DNA from: Prevotella sp.
Lineage (GTDB): Bacteria; Bacteroidota; Bacteroidia; Bacteroidales; Bacteroidaceae
Assembly: GCA_015060535.1 (NCBI GenBank)
Contig: SUYH01000005.1
Location: 62,001 to 126,000, forward strand
DNA length: 64,000 nt
Reading direction: 5' to 3'
Position 1 is the stretch's first letter; every line of letters begins with the position of its first letter. A program made the position numbers and the translations under genes. Below are positions 1 through 8,331 of this stretch, one piece after another. The notes beneath the pieces were generated by a model that worked only from the letters and a program-made list of their open reading frames with translations, did no database searches and was not told the DNA's origin.

Positions 1-1
1 A

Positions 2-33
2 TTCTTAAATTCTTTAATTTTTTAATTCTACTC
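2..33. repeat. degenerate octamer tandem array
   Basis: Four units of 8 nt with the pattern TTCTTAAA / TTCTTTAA / TTTTTTAA / TTCTACTC lie at the left edge, just downstream of the biotin-carrier stop codon on the minus strand. They match in style the 7/8-nt arrays found between other genes here. The next gene of the decarboxylase operon presumably begins left of the window. Confidence 0.5.
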
Positions 34-459
34 AATCACCACGAGTGCATCGTCTTCCATGACACTCTGGCCGGCCTGAACCAAGACGGCGGTAACCTTA
101 CCGTCCTTCTCGGCTTCGATGTTGTTGGCCATCTTCATGGCTTCCAGCACGACCAGCGTGTCGCCAGCCTTCACCTCGTCACCGACACTCACCTCAACGG
201 AGGTGATGGTGCCAGGCAGCGGTGACTTGACGGCATTGTTGGTGTTGACGTTGGCAGAGGCAGCAGGAGCGCTGCTCTCAGCGGCCTCAGTCTTGGGCTT
301 GCCCAGCACAACCTTCTTCTTCTCGGGTTCAGCCTCGGGCTCCCATTCTACCTTGTACTCTTCGCCATTCACGATGACGACAACTTGGTTTTCTACGATA
401 TCACCGATGGCTACCTCATACTGGTTGCCATTGATGGTGTACTTATATTCTTTCTTCAT
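28..459 (-). CDS. mmdC: Biotin carrier subunit of methylmalonyl-CoA decarboxylase
   Basis: This 143-residue protein carries the biotin that moves carboxyl groups between the carboxyltransferase and the membrane decarboxylase subunit. The C-terminal half (about 75-143) is a biotinyl/lipoyl domain with the EAMKM signature; Lys109 should be the biotinylated residue. The stretch before it (about 50-75) is rich in Ala, Ser, Thr, Asn and Glu, as in the flexible linkers of this family. It follows the small OadG-like gene and mmdA on the same strand, which supports the methylmalonyl-CoA decarboxylase assignment over a pyruvate or acetyl-CoA carboxylase carrier. The membrane beta subunit is not in the window and is expected beyond the left edge. 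Confidence 0.9.
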   Translation of the reverse strand: MKKEYKYTINGNQYEVAIGDIVENQVVVIVNGEEYKVEWEPEAEPEKKKVVLGKPKTEAAESSAPAASANVNTNNAVKSPLPGTITSVEVSVGDEVKAGDTLVVLEAMKMANNIEAEKDGKVTAVLVQAGQSVMEDDALVVIE

Positions 460-471
460 GCTCTGTCTGTT

Positions 472-621
472 TTATGGATGTTCTGTCATTGTGAGGGCGT
501 AACCATTCCACTGGGTTTGCTTCTCGGCAATCGTAATGATGCCGGGCTCCTTGTCGTGGACGTTGTTGCCCTTGAACTCGTAAAGTGCCATCGCAATGGC
601 TGCATAAACTTCGTTCTTCAT
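472..621 (-). CDS. Small OadG/MmdD-like protein lacking a membrane anchor
   Basis: A 49-residue frame starting MKNEVYAAIAMALYEF and ending LTMTEHP fits exactly between the mmdA and mmdC genes. Its motifs (AAIAMALYE, VHDKEPGIITI, W-x8-T-x-T) resemble the C-terminal tail of OadG/MmdD delta-gamma subunits of sodium-pumping decarboxylases, which help hold the complex together. The N-terminal transmembrane helix and Pro/Ala linker of normal OadG proteins are absent, so this would be a soluble assembly peptide. The start codon abuts a heptamer array that fills the gap after mmdA. The assignment rests on motif recall and gene position. Confidence 0.65.
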   Translation of the reverse strand: MKNEVYAAIAMALYEFKGNNVHDKEPGIITIAEKQTQWNGYALTMTEHP

Positions 622-655
622 AATTGTCAATTTTCAATTATCAATTGTCAATTAC
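621..655. repeat. five-unit heptamer array between mmdA and the small OadG-like gene
   Basis: Five exact 7-nt steps (plus strand TAATTGT, CAATTTT, CAATTAT, CAATTGT, CAATTAC) span 35 nt. They fill the space from the mmdA stop codon to the start codon of the downstream small gene. The array is A+T-rich and unlikely to fold, so it could serve as an open ribosome-loading region. Confidence 0.75.
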
Positions 656-2217
656 ATAGGAATGTTACCGTGCTTCTTGGCGGGCAGAGCATCACGCTTA
701 GTAGCCAACTGAGCCAGAGCGCGACAGATGCGGAAACGCGTGTTGCGAGGCTCGATGACATCGTCGATATAGCCGTACTTGGCAGCCTGATAGGGGTTGG
801 CGAAGAGCTCGTTATACTCTTCCTCCTTCTCAGCGATGAAGGCCTTAACGTCCTCACCAGCTTCCTTCTTAGCCTTAGCTTCCTTAGCGTAGAGCACTGC
901 AGCAGCACCCGATGCACCCATCACAGCAATCTCGGCTGAGGGCCATGCATAGTTCAGGTCGGTGTGGAGCTGCTTAGAACCCATCACGATGTGTGAACCA
1001 CCATACGACTTACGCAGGGTAACGGTAATCTTGGGCACTGTAGCCTCACCATAAGCATAGAGCAGCTGGGCACCGTGCAAGATGACTGCGTTGTACTCCT
1101 GACCGGTACCGGGCAGGAATCCGGGAACGTCGACGAGCGATACGATAGGAATATTGAAAGCATCGCAGAAACGTACGAAACGGGCACCCTTACGAGAAGC
1201 GTTAACATCGAGCACACCAGCATAGCAAGAGGGCTGGTTGGCAACGATACCTACGCTCTGACCGTTGAAACGGGCAAAACCTACGATGATGTTCTTGGCG
1301 AACTTAGGCTGTACCTCGAAGAACTCGTTGTCGTCGGTGATAGCCGTGATGACCTTGTACATATCGTATGCCTCGTTGGGGTTCTCGGGGATAATCTCGT
1401 TGAGCGAATCCTCCAGACGGTCGATGGGGTCGGAGCACTTCTTGCGAGGAGCCAGCTCCATGTTGTTGGAAGGAATATAGCTTAACAGGGTCTTCAGCAT
1501 CTCGACAGCCTCTTCCTCCGTCTTAGCGGTGAAGTGGGTAACACCCGACTTAGAGGCGTGAACCGAAGCACCACCCAGATGCTCCTGGTCGATGTCCTCG
1601 CCAGTAACGGTCTTTACCACCTTAGGACCGGTGAGGAACATGTATGACGTACCTTCCATCATCAGCGTGAAGTCGGTGAGGGCAGGGGAGTACACAGCAC
1701 CACCGGCGCAGGGACCGAAGATACCGCTGATCTGGGGAATCACACCTGAAGCCAGGATGTTACGCTCGAAGATCTCTGCATAACCGGCCAGCGCGTTGAT
1801 ACCTTCCTGGATACGTGCACCACCCGAGTCGTTGATACCAATCACGGGAGCACCCATCTTCATGGCCATATCCATCACCTTGCAGATCTTCTGGCTCATG
1901 GTTTCTGAAAGAGAACCGGCATGAACGGTGAAGTCCTGTGCGAAGATGAATACCAGACGGCCGTCGATCGTACCGCTACCAGCTACCACACCATCACCCA
2001 AGAACTGCTTCTTCTCCATGCCGAAGTTGTGGCAACGGTGCTCCTTAAACATGTCGTATTCCTCGAAAGAACCCTTGTCGAGCAGCATCTCTACGCGTTC
2101 GCGGGCAGTATACTTGCCCTTCTCATGCTGCTTCTGTATGGCTTTCTCACCACCACCGAGACGAGCCTGTTCACGCTTCTCGATGAGTTGTTTGATTTTC
2201 TCTAATTGCTTGCTCAT
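652..2217 (-). CDS. mmdA: Methylmalonyl-CoA decarboxylase carboxyltransferase (alpha) subunit
   Basis: This 521-residue acyl-CoA carboxyltransferase removes the carboxyl group from methylmalonyl-CoA and passes it to the biotin carrier, in the succinate-to-propionate route. It shows the two crotonase-like halves of the family, with the glycine-rich oxyanion segments SGGARIQEG and GPCAGGAVYSPAL in the first half and PGFLPGTGQE and YGGSHIVMGSK in the second. A longer frame begins at 2238, but that extra piece lies in a heptamer array, so the ATG giving MSKQLEKIKQL is preferred. The epimerase gene lies immediately upstream. A propionyl-CoA carboxylase beta subunit is the alternative; the neighbouring small subunit and carrier favour the decarboxylase. 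Confidence 0.9.
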   Translation of the reverse strand: MSKQLEKIKQLIEKREQARLGGGEKAIQKQHEKGKYTARERVEMLLDKGSFEEYDMFKEHRCHNFGMEKKQFLGDGVVAGSGTIDGRLVFIFAQDFTVHAGSLSETMSQKICKVMDMAMKMGAPVIGINDSGGARIQEGINALAGYAEIFERNILASGVIPQISGIFGPCAGGAVYSPALTDFTLMMEGTSYMFLTGPKVVKTVTGEDIDQEHLGGASVHASKSGVTHFTAKTEEEAVEMLKTLLSYIPSNNMELAPRKKCSDPIDRLEDSLNEIIPENPNEAYDMYKVITAITDDNEFFEVQPKFAKNIIVGFARFNGQSVGIVANQPSCYAGVLDVNASRKGARFVRFCDAFNIPIVSLVDVPGFLPGTGQEYNAVILHGAQLLYAYGEATVPKITVTLRKSYGGSHIVMGSKQLHTDLNYAWPSAEIAVMGASGAAAVLYAKEAKAKKEAGEDVKAFIAEKEEEYNELFANPYQAAKYGYIDDVIEPRNTRFRICRALAQLATKRDALPAKKHGNIPM

Positions 2218-2221
2218 TGTT

Positions 2222-2256
2222 TTATTATCAATTTTCAATTGTCAATTATCAATTTA
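2222..2256. repeat. five-unit heptamer array between mce and mmdA
   Basis: Five 7-nt steps (plus strand TTATTAT, CAATTTT, CAATTGT, CAATTAT, CAATTTA) span 35 nt. They start inside the epimerase stop codon and end a few bases before the mmdA start. It is nearly the same array as the one after mmdA, so the operon carries two related copies. Confidence 0.75.
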
Positions 2257-2664
2257 TTCAGGATGCTCGCAGAGCTCCGTCAGAATTCCACAGGTTGATT
2301 TCGGATGCAGGAAGGCGATGTTCAGCTGCTCAGCACCCTTGCGAGGCTTCTCGTCAATCAGACGGACACCCTTAGCACTAACCTCAGCCAGCGCATTGGC
2401 TACACCGTCCTCGATGCAGAAAGCTACATGGTGAACACCCTTGTTGCCCTTATCAAGCCACTTCTGGATGGTGCTCTCGGGTGATGTGGGCTCCAAGAGC
2501 TCCAGCTTCACCTCTCCACACTTCAGGAAGGCTGTCTTCACCTTCTGGTCTTCAACTACTTCCGTTGCATAACACTCCAAGCCCAGCACGTCAGTGAAGA
2601 ACGGCAGGCTTTCTTCGATGCTCTGGACGGCGATGCCCAGATGCTCAATGTGCGAAATCTTCAT
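2254..2664 (-). CDS. mce: Methylmalonyl-CoA epimerase
   Basis: This 136-residue protein of the VOC (glyoxalase) fold interconverts the (R) and (S) forms of methylmalonyl-CoA, linking methylmalonyl-CoA mutase to the decarboxylase. It has the family start HIEHLGIAVQSI, the central GVHHVAFCIED metal-site strand and the end-strand KSTCGILTEL with the expected Glu ligand. Length is normal. It is the first gene of the four-gene minus-strand operon in view; a TATCTTTG -7 box sits about 30 bases before the start. Confidence 0.93.
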   Translation of the reverse strand: MKISHIEHLGIAVQSIEESLPFFTDVLGLECYATEVVEDQKVKTAFLKCGEVKLELLEPTSPESTIQKWLDKGNKGVHHVAFCIEDGVANALAEVSAKGVRLIDEKPRKGAEQLNIAFLHPKSTCGILTELCEHPE

Positions 2665-2697
2665 ATCGTTCAGATGTTAGATGTTGTAAATAATGTG

Positions 2698-2705
2698 CAA
2701 AGATA
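2698..2705 (-). promoter_or_regulatory. -7 promoter box for the mce-mmdA operon
   Basis: On the minus strand this reads TATCTTTG, a match to the Bacteroidetes TAnnTTTG element. It would start transcription about 25-30 nt before the epimerase ATG. Confidence 0.6.
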
Positions 2706-2867
2706 ATCATTTTCATCCATATAACGAACGAAACGCCCTATTTTTTACCTTTTTTTATTAATAAGTACCGTCTAATATCTTATGAATAGTGCTATAATTA
2801 TGTTAGGCGACTATTCATAATTGTCTATTTATTCACTAAGTAGATGGCCTGTCCTAGGTTGTTAACA

Positions 2868-2888
2868 AGTAAAACAAGTTGTTTTACT
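2868..2888. repeat. 21-nt palindrome, copy 1
   Basis: The sequence is ten bases AGTAAAACAA, a central G, and the exact reverse complement TTGTTTTACT. An identical copy begins 65 nt further on. Perfect dyads of this size are typical of dimeric regulator operators or recombinase core sites. Confidence 0.75.
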
Positions 2889-2932
2889 CTCGTAGATGCC
2901 ATCTCTTCCGTTTATTAGTATGCCTTTAATAA

Positions 2933-2953
2933 AGTAAAACAAGTTGTTTTACT
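2933..2953. repeat. 21-nt palindrome, copy 2
   Basis: This is an identical copy of the AGTAAAACAA-G-TTGTTTTACT palindrome. The sequence between the copies is not repeated, so the two dyads are conserved independently of their surroundings. Confidence 0.75.
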
Positions 2954-3241
2954 TTTAGAGACTATATCCCTTGCAGCTGTCTGAAGCAGACTTTTGCAGA
3001 AAGCAGCTCAAAAAGCATAGGAATTATGACATTTTGGAATTCAATGTCATAGCATTTAACGCATTAATAATCTGTATGTTAGAGCGAATTATGACATTTC
3101 GATAAAAATTGCAAACTTTCATAGATGTGTCTTCTATCCGCTCCCTTGTGTACCCTCCGGACGACTCTTCATCAAGTGCAGGTGCACATAAAAAAGGATT
3201 AATTTTTCCAACTTGTGCCTCAATTATTCGCATGTTTTTAC

Positions 3242-3249
3242 TATCTTTG
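3242..3249 (+). promoter_or_regulatory. -7 promoter box for the WYL-fragment/exonuclease pair
   Basis: TATCTTTG followed by CAG lies 22 nt before the ATG of the truncated regulator. This is the standard Bacteroidetes arrangement. Confidence 0.6.
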
Positions 3250-3271
3250 CAGTCAACAATAGAACAGAATT

Positions 3272-3661
3272 ATGGCTAAGAACCTGTTGAATAAGTATGT
3301 TTGGCTTGTAGAAACCATCTACAAGGCTCGCCGCATCACTTTTGAGGAAATCAACGAGAAGTGGCTCGACAACGATATGAGCGAAGGTGTGGAACTGGCA
3401 CTCCGCACATTCCACAAATGGCGTATTGCAGCTGAAGAAATGTTCGGACTCATCAATGAGTGTGAACGAAAGGGCGGCTACCATTATTACATCGCCAATG
3501 CTGATGAAATCAAGAAAGGCTCACTTCGTAGTTGGCTGCTCAATACTATCTCTGTCAGCAATTTGTTGATAGACAACCAGCAACTTAAGGAGCGCATCAT
3601 CCTTGGATGTGGAACAAATACAGTCAAGACAAATGAAAGACTTTGCAGCGATAGATTTTGA
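3272..3661 (+). pseudogene. Truncated WYL-type transcriptional regulator (N-terminal HTH part only)
   Basis: The first ~108 of 129 residues (NLLNKYVWLVETIYKARRIT... SEGVELALRTFHKWR) look like the winged-helix N-terminus of the large WYL regulator family of Bacteroidales, whose members usually run beyond 300 residues. The WYL sensor domain is missing. The frame leaves recognisable sequence after QQLKERII and ends in a short unrelated tail that overlaps the next gene's start by 29 nt. It keeps a good promoter and an intact HTH, so it might still bind DNA, for example as a dominant-negative fragment. A deletion that fused the gene end to the exonuclease is the simplest explanation. Confidence 0.65.
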
Positions 3662-4124
3662 GACAGCCAACAACGAGCGCAGCTCAGTTTGTAGTGTTGG
3701 TGTGGTGATAGTAAGGGATGGAGAGTTTGTGGATAGTTTCTATTCGCTTATTCAACCTGAGCCGAACTATTATAATTACTGGTGCAGCCAAGTGCATGGA
3801 CTGTGCTGTGACGATACCGACGATGCCCCTGTGTTCCCTGATGTCTGGGCGCAGATAGAACCGCTGATTGAGGGCTTGCCGTTAGTGGCCCACAATAAAG
3901 CTTTCGACGAAAGTTGCCTGAAGGCCGTCTTCCGCGTGTACCAGATGGACTACCCTGACTACCCGTTCTTCTGTACCTGTGTCGCCTCTCGTCGTGCTTT
4001 CCCACAATTGCCCAACCATCAGTTGCATACTGTATCAGAATATTGTGGCTACCACTTGGAGAATCACCACCACGCACTGGCCGACGCTGAGGCCTGTGCG
4101 TGGATTGCAAGAGAAATCTTATAA
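3633..4124 (+). CDS. 3'-5' exonuclease of the DnaQ (DEDDh) family
   Basis: The 163-residue product has all DEDDh motifs: AAIDFETA (Asp8, Glu10 from the chosen start), HNKAFDESCL, and HHALADAEA with the catalytic His and Asp. It resembles stand-alone DNA polymerase III epsilon-like exonucleases used in repair or nucleic-acid clean-up. The ATG before KDFAAIDFET is preferred over an upstream TTG because homology begins right there. The frame overlaps the broken WYL gene upstream and must share its promoter. A strong convergent terminator follows. Confidence 0.85.
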   Translation: MKDFAAIDFETANNERSSVCSVGVVIVRDGEFVDSFYSLIQPEPNYYNYWCSQVHGLCCDDTDDAPVFPDVWAQIEPLIEGLPLVAHNKAFDESCLKAVFRVYQMDYPDYPFFCTCVASRRAFPQLPNHQLHTVSEYCGYHLENHHHALADAEACAWIAREIL

Positions 4125-4224
4125 CATTAGAACTTATGGAAGACAAAAATACAGAGCATAATTGATATCATCTCAAACTTATATTGAAGTTACTTTCACA
4201 TTTCAAGTGATGGATTCATAGTAA

Positions 4225-4262
4225 AAGAGGATTGACTCATAAATAGCGTCAATCCTCTTCTT
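4225..4262. terminator. bidirectional terminator between the exonuclease and mannanase genes
   Basis: A perfect 12-bp stem, AAGAGGATTGAC / GTCAATCCTCTT, has an 11-nt loop and short T-rich tails on both strands. It lies between convergent genes. Confidence 0.8.
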
Positions 4263-4295
4263 ATTTTGCAACTAAGCAGCGCGTCGGTCGCCAAG

Positions 4296-7067
4296 TTATT
4301 TGATGATGACTTTCTTGCCGTTACGGATATAGATGCCACGTGTGGGCGATGTGACACGCTGACCGCTAAGGTTGTAGATAGCGGCATCGTTGTCGGCAGG
4401 CTTGTAGGTCACATTCTGGATTCCCGTAACAACTTCAACGTCGGATATGGTGCATCCCCAGAAGACACTAGGCTCGGCAATCTCCTTGCTACCGTCCTTC
4501 TTGACGAGATAGACCTTGTTGATCTTCGCGCTGGAGGGAGCACTGCTGAGGAGTTGCAGGGTGATGCGTGTGATGTTGCCTAAACCTGCGAGCTGAAGGT
4601 TCTTGTTCTTGTTGGTAATCGCTTCCACCTTATCTGTATCTGTGTCGCCATAAATCTTGAACTGCAGACTGTTGGCAGCAGGGGCAGAACCCAGCTCCAG
4701 ACGCAGATACTGGTAGTCTGCAGCATTAATGCCTTGTACGAGATTGAACTCACCATACTGATCGGTATAGTTGACGGTGCATGATATCGTGGCATCACTG
4801 TAGGAATCCTTCGTGGGCAGGGTGGGGTTGTAGTCGGAACCGTACCAGGCCTGCAGCATCTTCTGTGCCAAGTCGGCCTGCGTGAAGGCTGGGAACGTGC
4901 GAGATAAGCCATCGGAGAGTCCCATCCAATAGAACGTACCGATACCGGTGGCCTTGGTCTGTTTGATGAAGTAGTCGACAAACTCCAGCATATCGCTGCG
5001 ACGTACGTCGTAGTCAGTCTTGCCGACTCCTTTGTCAACATTGCTCGTGCCCCATTCGCCGATGATGACGGGACAGCCAAGCCGCTCCACTATGTTCGTG
5101 TTCAGTCCGCTGATCATATTGTCAATTTCCGTCTTGGCCGAGGTCAGGTTCTCGATGTTAGGATAGGTGTGAACTTCAAAGATGAGGTGGCTGTTCTCGT
5201 CTGAGGGCTTCTTCATCTTGGTCAGCACCTCCGCCAGATGTGTGCTCCAAGTGCCGTAACCATGGCTGGCAGCGTAGGTGTTGACAATCAGGTTGCGCGC
5301 AGCGTTGTTGCCACCAGTAGCACGTACCACATTGACGAAGCTCTGGGCATAGTTGTTGATGGCATTGTACGATTTGAGAGCCTCTGCGGCACTGTAACCG
5401 CTACTGGTATTCGATGAGGCATAGTTCCACGAGTTGTAACTGTCGAGCATCTCGTTATAGCCCTCGAAAAGCAGTTTCTCGCCATAGTCCTTGAACTCAG
5501 TAGCAATCTGGTTCCAGATGTTCTCGTAGCGGGTCTTGTTGTTGGTGTAGCTGGTCGCATCGGCCTTGATCCACGATTTGAAGCTGTCGCCGTCGGCACC
5601 TGTGTCGTGATGGACGTTGATGATACAGTACATGCCCTGACTGATGACGTAGTCGACTACCTCGTGGACACGTTTCATCCAGGCTGCATCAATGTTGCCA
5701 TCGATGTCGGTGTGGTTAAACCATGTGACGGGAACGCGGATGGCACCATAGCCAGCGTCCTTGAACATCTTGAGCAGTTCGGGCTTGGTGACATACTGTC
5801 CCCAGCAGGTCTCGGAGGTGACATCCTGCTGCCCCCAGTAGGCGGCTTTGGTCATGTCGGTCTCCGTCTGGCGGTAAGCTTCTAAGGTGTTACCCAGATT
5901 CCAACCCACTCCCATGTTCTTGACGGCCTGAGTGGCACTCTCAAACTCTACCTTACTGGGATCCAGATTGGGCAGCTGGTCGCGGGTGATGACGTTAGAA
6001 GAACTCATGGCATCCTTCCACCACGTATCACTGCACATGGTGTCGGTAGAGCCTTGTCCACTCTGATACCACACCATGAAATGTCCCCACTTGGCACCTT
6101 TGGTCCAGCAGTCGCTCATCTTGCCTTGCTCGCCACTGTCGCCCTTGCCACACTCGCCCAATACAACCATTTTGTTGGGGTAGGCGGTCTGAATCTCAGT
6201 GAACTCCTGCAGATTCTTGTCGGCATCGTAGCCGTAGAGGTCGCGGGCCACCATATCGCAATACTGGTCGCCAGGATACCAGTCGGTGTCCTGGTTATAG
6301 CTGCTGCTGTCACCGTTGTAGTTCTGTGTGGTCCATATCCAGATGAGGTTCTGAACACCCTTCTGCTGGAAGTAGTCGTACATGGCAATCCACAGCTTCT
6401 TAAAGGTGTCGGCACCATCGTAGCCCCACCAGAACCATGACTTGCCCCACGAGGCACCTGACTTGAGTGTAGCATTGCCCGCAGCCTCATGGAAGGGGCG
6501 CCATGTAGCGGCGATACCAGCCTCCTGCAGTTTCAGAACGACGGCAATGACCTTGTCCATCTGCTCGTAGAACCACTTGTTCTCCCATGTGCCGCTCGCC
6601 AGTGCGTTAGATGCCTTGAAGGTGGTCTCGCTGGGTGTACAGGTAACGCCAGAACCATCAGCCTTTACCTCGGTAGTTTCCGTCAAGGGAACGTTGAAGT
6701 GCCACATCAACTGTACGATGCCGCCAGCATTATGCCACTCAGTGACGGGGGTGATGTCCGAGTAGTTGATCCAGCCATTGCTGCCCTGATTGGGCACGTA
6801 GATATGGATGAAGTCGTAGCAGTTCATGGCAGGATACTTGCCTGTCAGCTTATAAACTTTTCCAGCAATCGTGTTGTTCCAGTTGACATCAGCCATCACG
6901 CTGGAGATGGTCTTCTGTCCATACTGCTCGACAAAATAGCTGTACAGTTTCTTGGCAGCGTCGGTCTGAGCGGTGACAGGTTCGGTCGGTATGGCTGCCG
7001 TCATGTTGCCCGTCATCAGCATCGCCATTGCTGTCGCAATGAGTAATTTTAGTTTCTTTATACGCAC
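4296..7067 (-). CDS. Secreted bimodular beta-mannanase, GH26-GH5 with type IX sorting tail
   Basis: This 923-residue enzyme has a signal peptide, a GH26 domain (about 30-355; acid/base Glu194 in WRPFHE, nucleophile Glu305 in VVLGECG) and a GH5 domain (about 375-740; Glu539 in FEGYNEM, Glu671 in IIGEWGT). A beta-sandwich region (about 755-860) follows, then a C-terminal tag ending SGQRV...GIYIRNGKKVIIK that resembles the Por/T9SS sorting domain. Both domains retain the paired catalytic glutamates, so both should cut beta-1,4-mannan or glucomannan chains. The frame opens with GTG (MRIKKLKLL); the next Met residues fall inside the signal peptide core, so GTG is likely real. It is the last gene of the minus-strand PUL operon and the only one with a T9SS-type end. 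Confidence 0.9.
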   Translation of the reverse strand: MRIKKLKLLIATAMAMLMTGNMTAAIPTEPVTAQTDAAKKLYSYFVEQYGQKTISSVMADVNWNNTIAGKVYKLTGKYPAMNCYDFIHIYVPNQGSNGWINYSDITPVTEWHNAGGIVQLMWHFNVPLTETTEVKADGSGVTCTPSETTFKASNALASGTWENKWFYEQMDKVIAVVLKLQEAGIAATWRPFHEAAGNATLKSGASWGKSWFWWGYDGADTFKKLWIAMYDYFQQKGVQNLIWIWTTQNYNGDSSSYNQDTDWYPGDQYCDMVARDLYGYDADKNLQEFTEIQTAYPNKMVVLGECGKGDSGEQGKMSDCWTKGAKWGHFMVWYQSGQGSTDTMCSDTWWKDAMSSSNVITRDQLPNLDPSKVEFESATQAVKNMGVGWNLGNTLEAYRQTETDMTKAAYWGQQDVTSETCWGQYVTKPELLKMFKDAGYGAIRVPVTWFNHTDIDGNIDAAWMKRVHEVVDYVISQGMYCIINVHHDTGADGDSFKSWIKADATSYTNNKTRYENIWNQIATEFKDYGEKLLFEGYNEMLDSYNSWNYASSNTSSGYSAAEALKSYNAINNYAQSFVNVVRATGGNNAARNLIVNTYAASHGYGTWSTHLAEVLTKMKKPSDENSHLIFEVHTYPNIENLTSAKTEIDNMISGLNTNIVERLGCPVIIGEWGTSNVDKGVGKTDYDVRRSDMLEFVDYFIKQTKATGIGTFYWMGLSDGLSRTFPAFTQADLAQKMLQAWYGSDYNPTLPTKDSYSDATISCTVNYTDQYGEFNLVQGINAADYQYLRLELGSAPAANSLQFKIYGDTDTDKVEAITNKNKNLQLAGLGNITRITLQLLSSAPSSAKINKVYLVKKDGSKEIAEPSVFWGCTISDVEVVTGIQNVTYKPADNDAAIYNLSGQRVTSPTRGIYIRNGKKVIIK

Positions 7068-7083
7068 GTTTTTTTACCTTTTT

Positions 7084-8256
7084 TTATAGATACAATCCGT
7101 TGACGTCGCGTAGGAAGAGCGTCTTAGGATCGTTGTAGAAGTGGACGAAGTCTGAGACTGACTGCTGGCCAGGATAGGGTGCAAAGAAATGATTCTGTCG
7201 GTTGTGGGCGTTACGCCATACCAACACGTAGCAGATAGGATGCTTGGCCAAAACGGGAGCCAGTGTAGTGGTCCACCAGTCGGGTGTCTTGATACATTCG
7301 TAGCCGGTCTCGGTGAGTGCTGCAGCCTTCTGGTGTTGTTTAGCTACTCGGCACACCATCTCCAGATTGCGGTCGAGCAGGGCTGCATATTCGGCTATCT
7401 TTACGGTGTCGGCATCAGGAGCAAAGCAATAGCAGTCGAGGCCCATGAGGTCGATGATGTCATCGCCGGGATAGCGCTCCAGATACTTAGCCTCGTCACC
7501 ATCAGGCTCGGTGCCAGGAGAATAGGCATAAAGGGCATTGACTACCTCGCGCTCTTTCAGACGCTGGATGGTCATCTGCCAAAGGGCCTTGTATTGGTCG
7601 GCAGTGCAATGAGCCTGTCCCCACCAGAACCAAGAACCCGTATGCTCGTGCCAAGGACGGAAAAGCACGGGAACCTTCACACCATAAGGTGTCTCTAAGG
7701 AATTGAGGAAATCGGCTACACGATCAATCCAAGTCAGGAAGAGCTCGTGTTTCTCGCCGCCTTCCAAGACGGCAGCTACGGTGCGGGTCTCAACATCCTT
7801 CAGCGAGTCGGCCACCCAAGAGGAACCTCCACTCAGCGGATTGTCGAGATGCCACGAGAGGGTCACCATGCCCCCGCGGTCGTAGTGAGCAATGATCTCC
7901 TTGCGAATACGCTCGAAAGGTACTCCGTCGAGGTTACGCTCATCACCCAACTCGATATGTCCGAGGTCGAAGCTCAGTAGGGCAGGGTGGTCGTTGCAGA
8001 CGCTCTTGACGTCAGAGCGTAGGTGTATGGTTGAGTCGTTGCTATAGTCTGCCTCCCAGCCAATGCCATATACGGTGGCATCGTGATGTCCGAATAGATA
8101 TACTGTGCTGTCGCTCGTCAGTCTCAGATTGGTCAGCAGGTTCTCTGTACGCTGAGTGCGCCCGCTGGCTGACAGCGGGTCGTCAGCCTTATGTCCTTTA
8201 TTGCCACAAGCAGCCATTAAGAATGCTACTGTGGCTATTATCAAAGTCTTCTTCAT
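7084..8256 (-). CDS. GH26 beta-mannanase lipoprotein
   Basis: The protein (about 390 residues) starts with a lipoprotein signal peptide ending in MAAC (Cys17 from the chosen start) and is otherwise one GH26 domain. The acid/base Glu sits in FRPWHEHTGSWFWWG (about 204) and the nucleophile in ALTETGYE (about 316). Such enzymes release mannobiose or cut manno-oligosaccharides at the cell surface or in the periplasm. A second Met two codons upstream (8262) is possible, but the later one leaves normal room for the AAAAGAG ribosome site. It is closely related to the GH26 half of the divergent CE7-GH26 gene (shared GIEMGD/HIELGD, ERGG/DRGG and SWH motifs). Confidence 0.9.
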   Translation of the reverse strand: MKKTLIIATVAFLMAACGNKGHKADDPLSASGRTQRTENLLTNLRLTSDSTVYLFGHHDATVYGIGWEADYSNDSTIHLRSDVKSVCNDHPALLSFDLGHIELGDERNLDGVPFERIRKEIIAHYDRGGMVTLSWHLDNPLSGGSSWVADSLKDVETRTVAAVLEGGEKHELFLTWIDRVADFLNSLETPYGVKVPVLFRPWHEHTGSWFWWGQAHCTADQYKALWQMTIQRLKEREVVNALYAYSPGTEPDGDEAKYLERYPGDDIIDLMGLDCYCFAPDADTVKIAEYAALLDRNLEMVCRVAKQHQKAAALTETGYECIKTPDWWTTTLAPVLAKHPICYVLVWRNAHNRQNHFFAPYPGQQSVSDFVHFYNDPKTLFLRDVNGLYL

Positions 8257-8331
8257 AATCATCTCTTTTACAAAAGAAGGCAGACACTCATGCAGGCCTG
8301 CCTTCTCTTTATGTGATTGCTTTAAAATGAT

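Larger units (their letters stand above)
2706..3241. other. non-coding gap with several palindromes
   Basis: No convincing gene is present; the one open frame (3024-3233, minus) has no recognisable sequence. The gap holds an 11-bp inverted repeat TTATGAATAGT / ACTATTCATAA (2780-2790 and 2810-2820). It also holds two copies of a 21-nt palindrome (separate entries) and an 8-bp inverted repeat ATGACATT / AATGTCAT (3026-3050), part of which (GAATTATGACATTT) recurs at about 3086. The concentration of dyads suggests regulator or recombinase sites. Confidence 0.5.

Noticed and set aside
3024..3233. 69-residue minus-strand frame in the palindrome-rich gap
   Set aside because: It contains one of the dyads, has no similarity to known families and no ribosome site.
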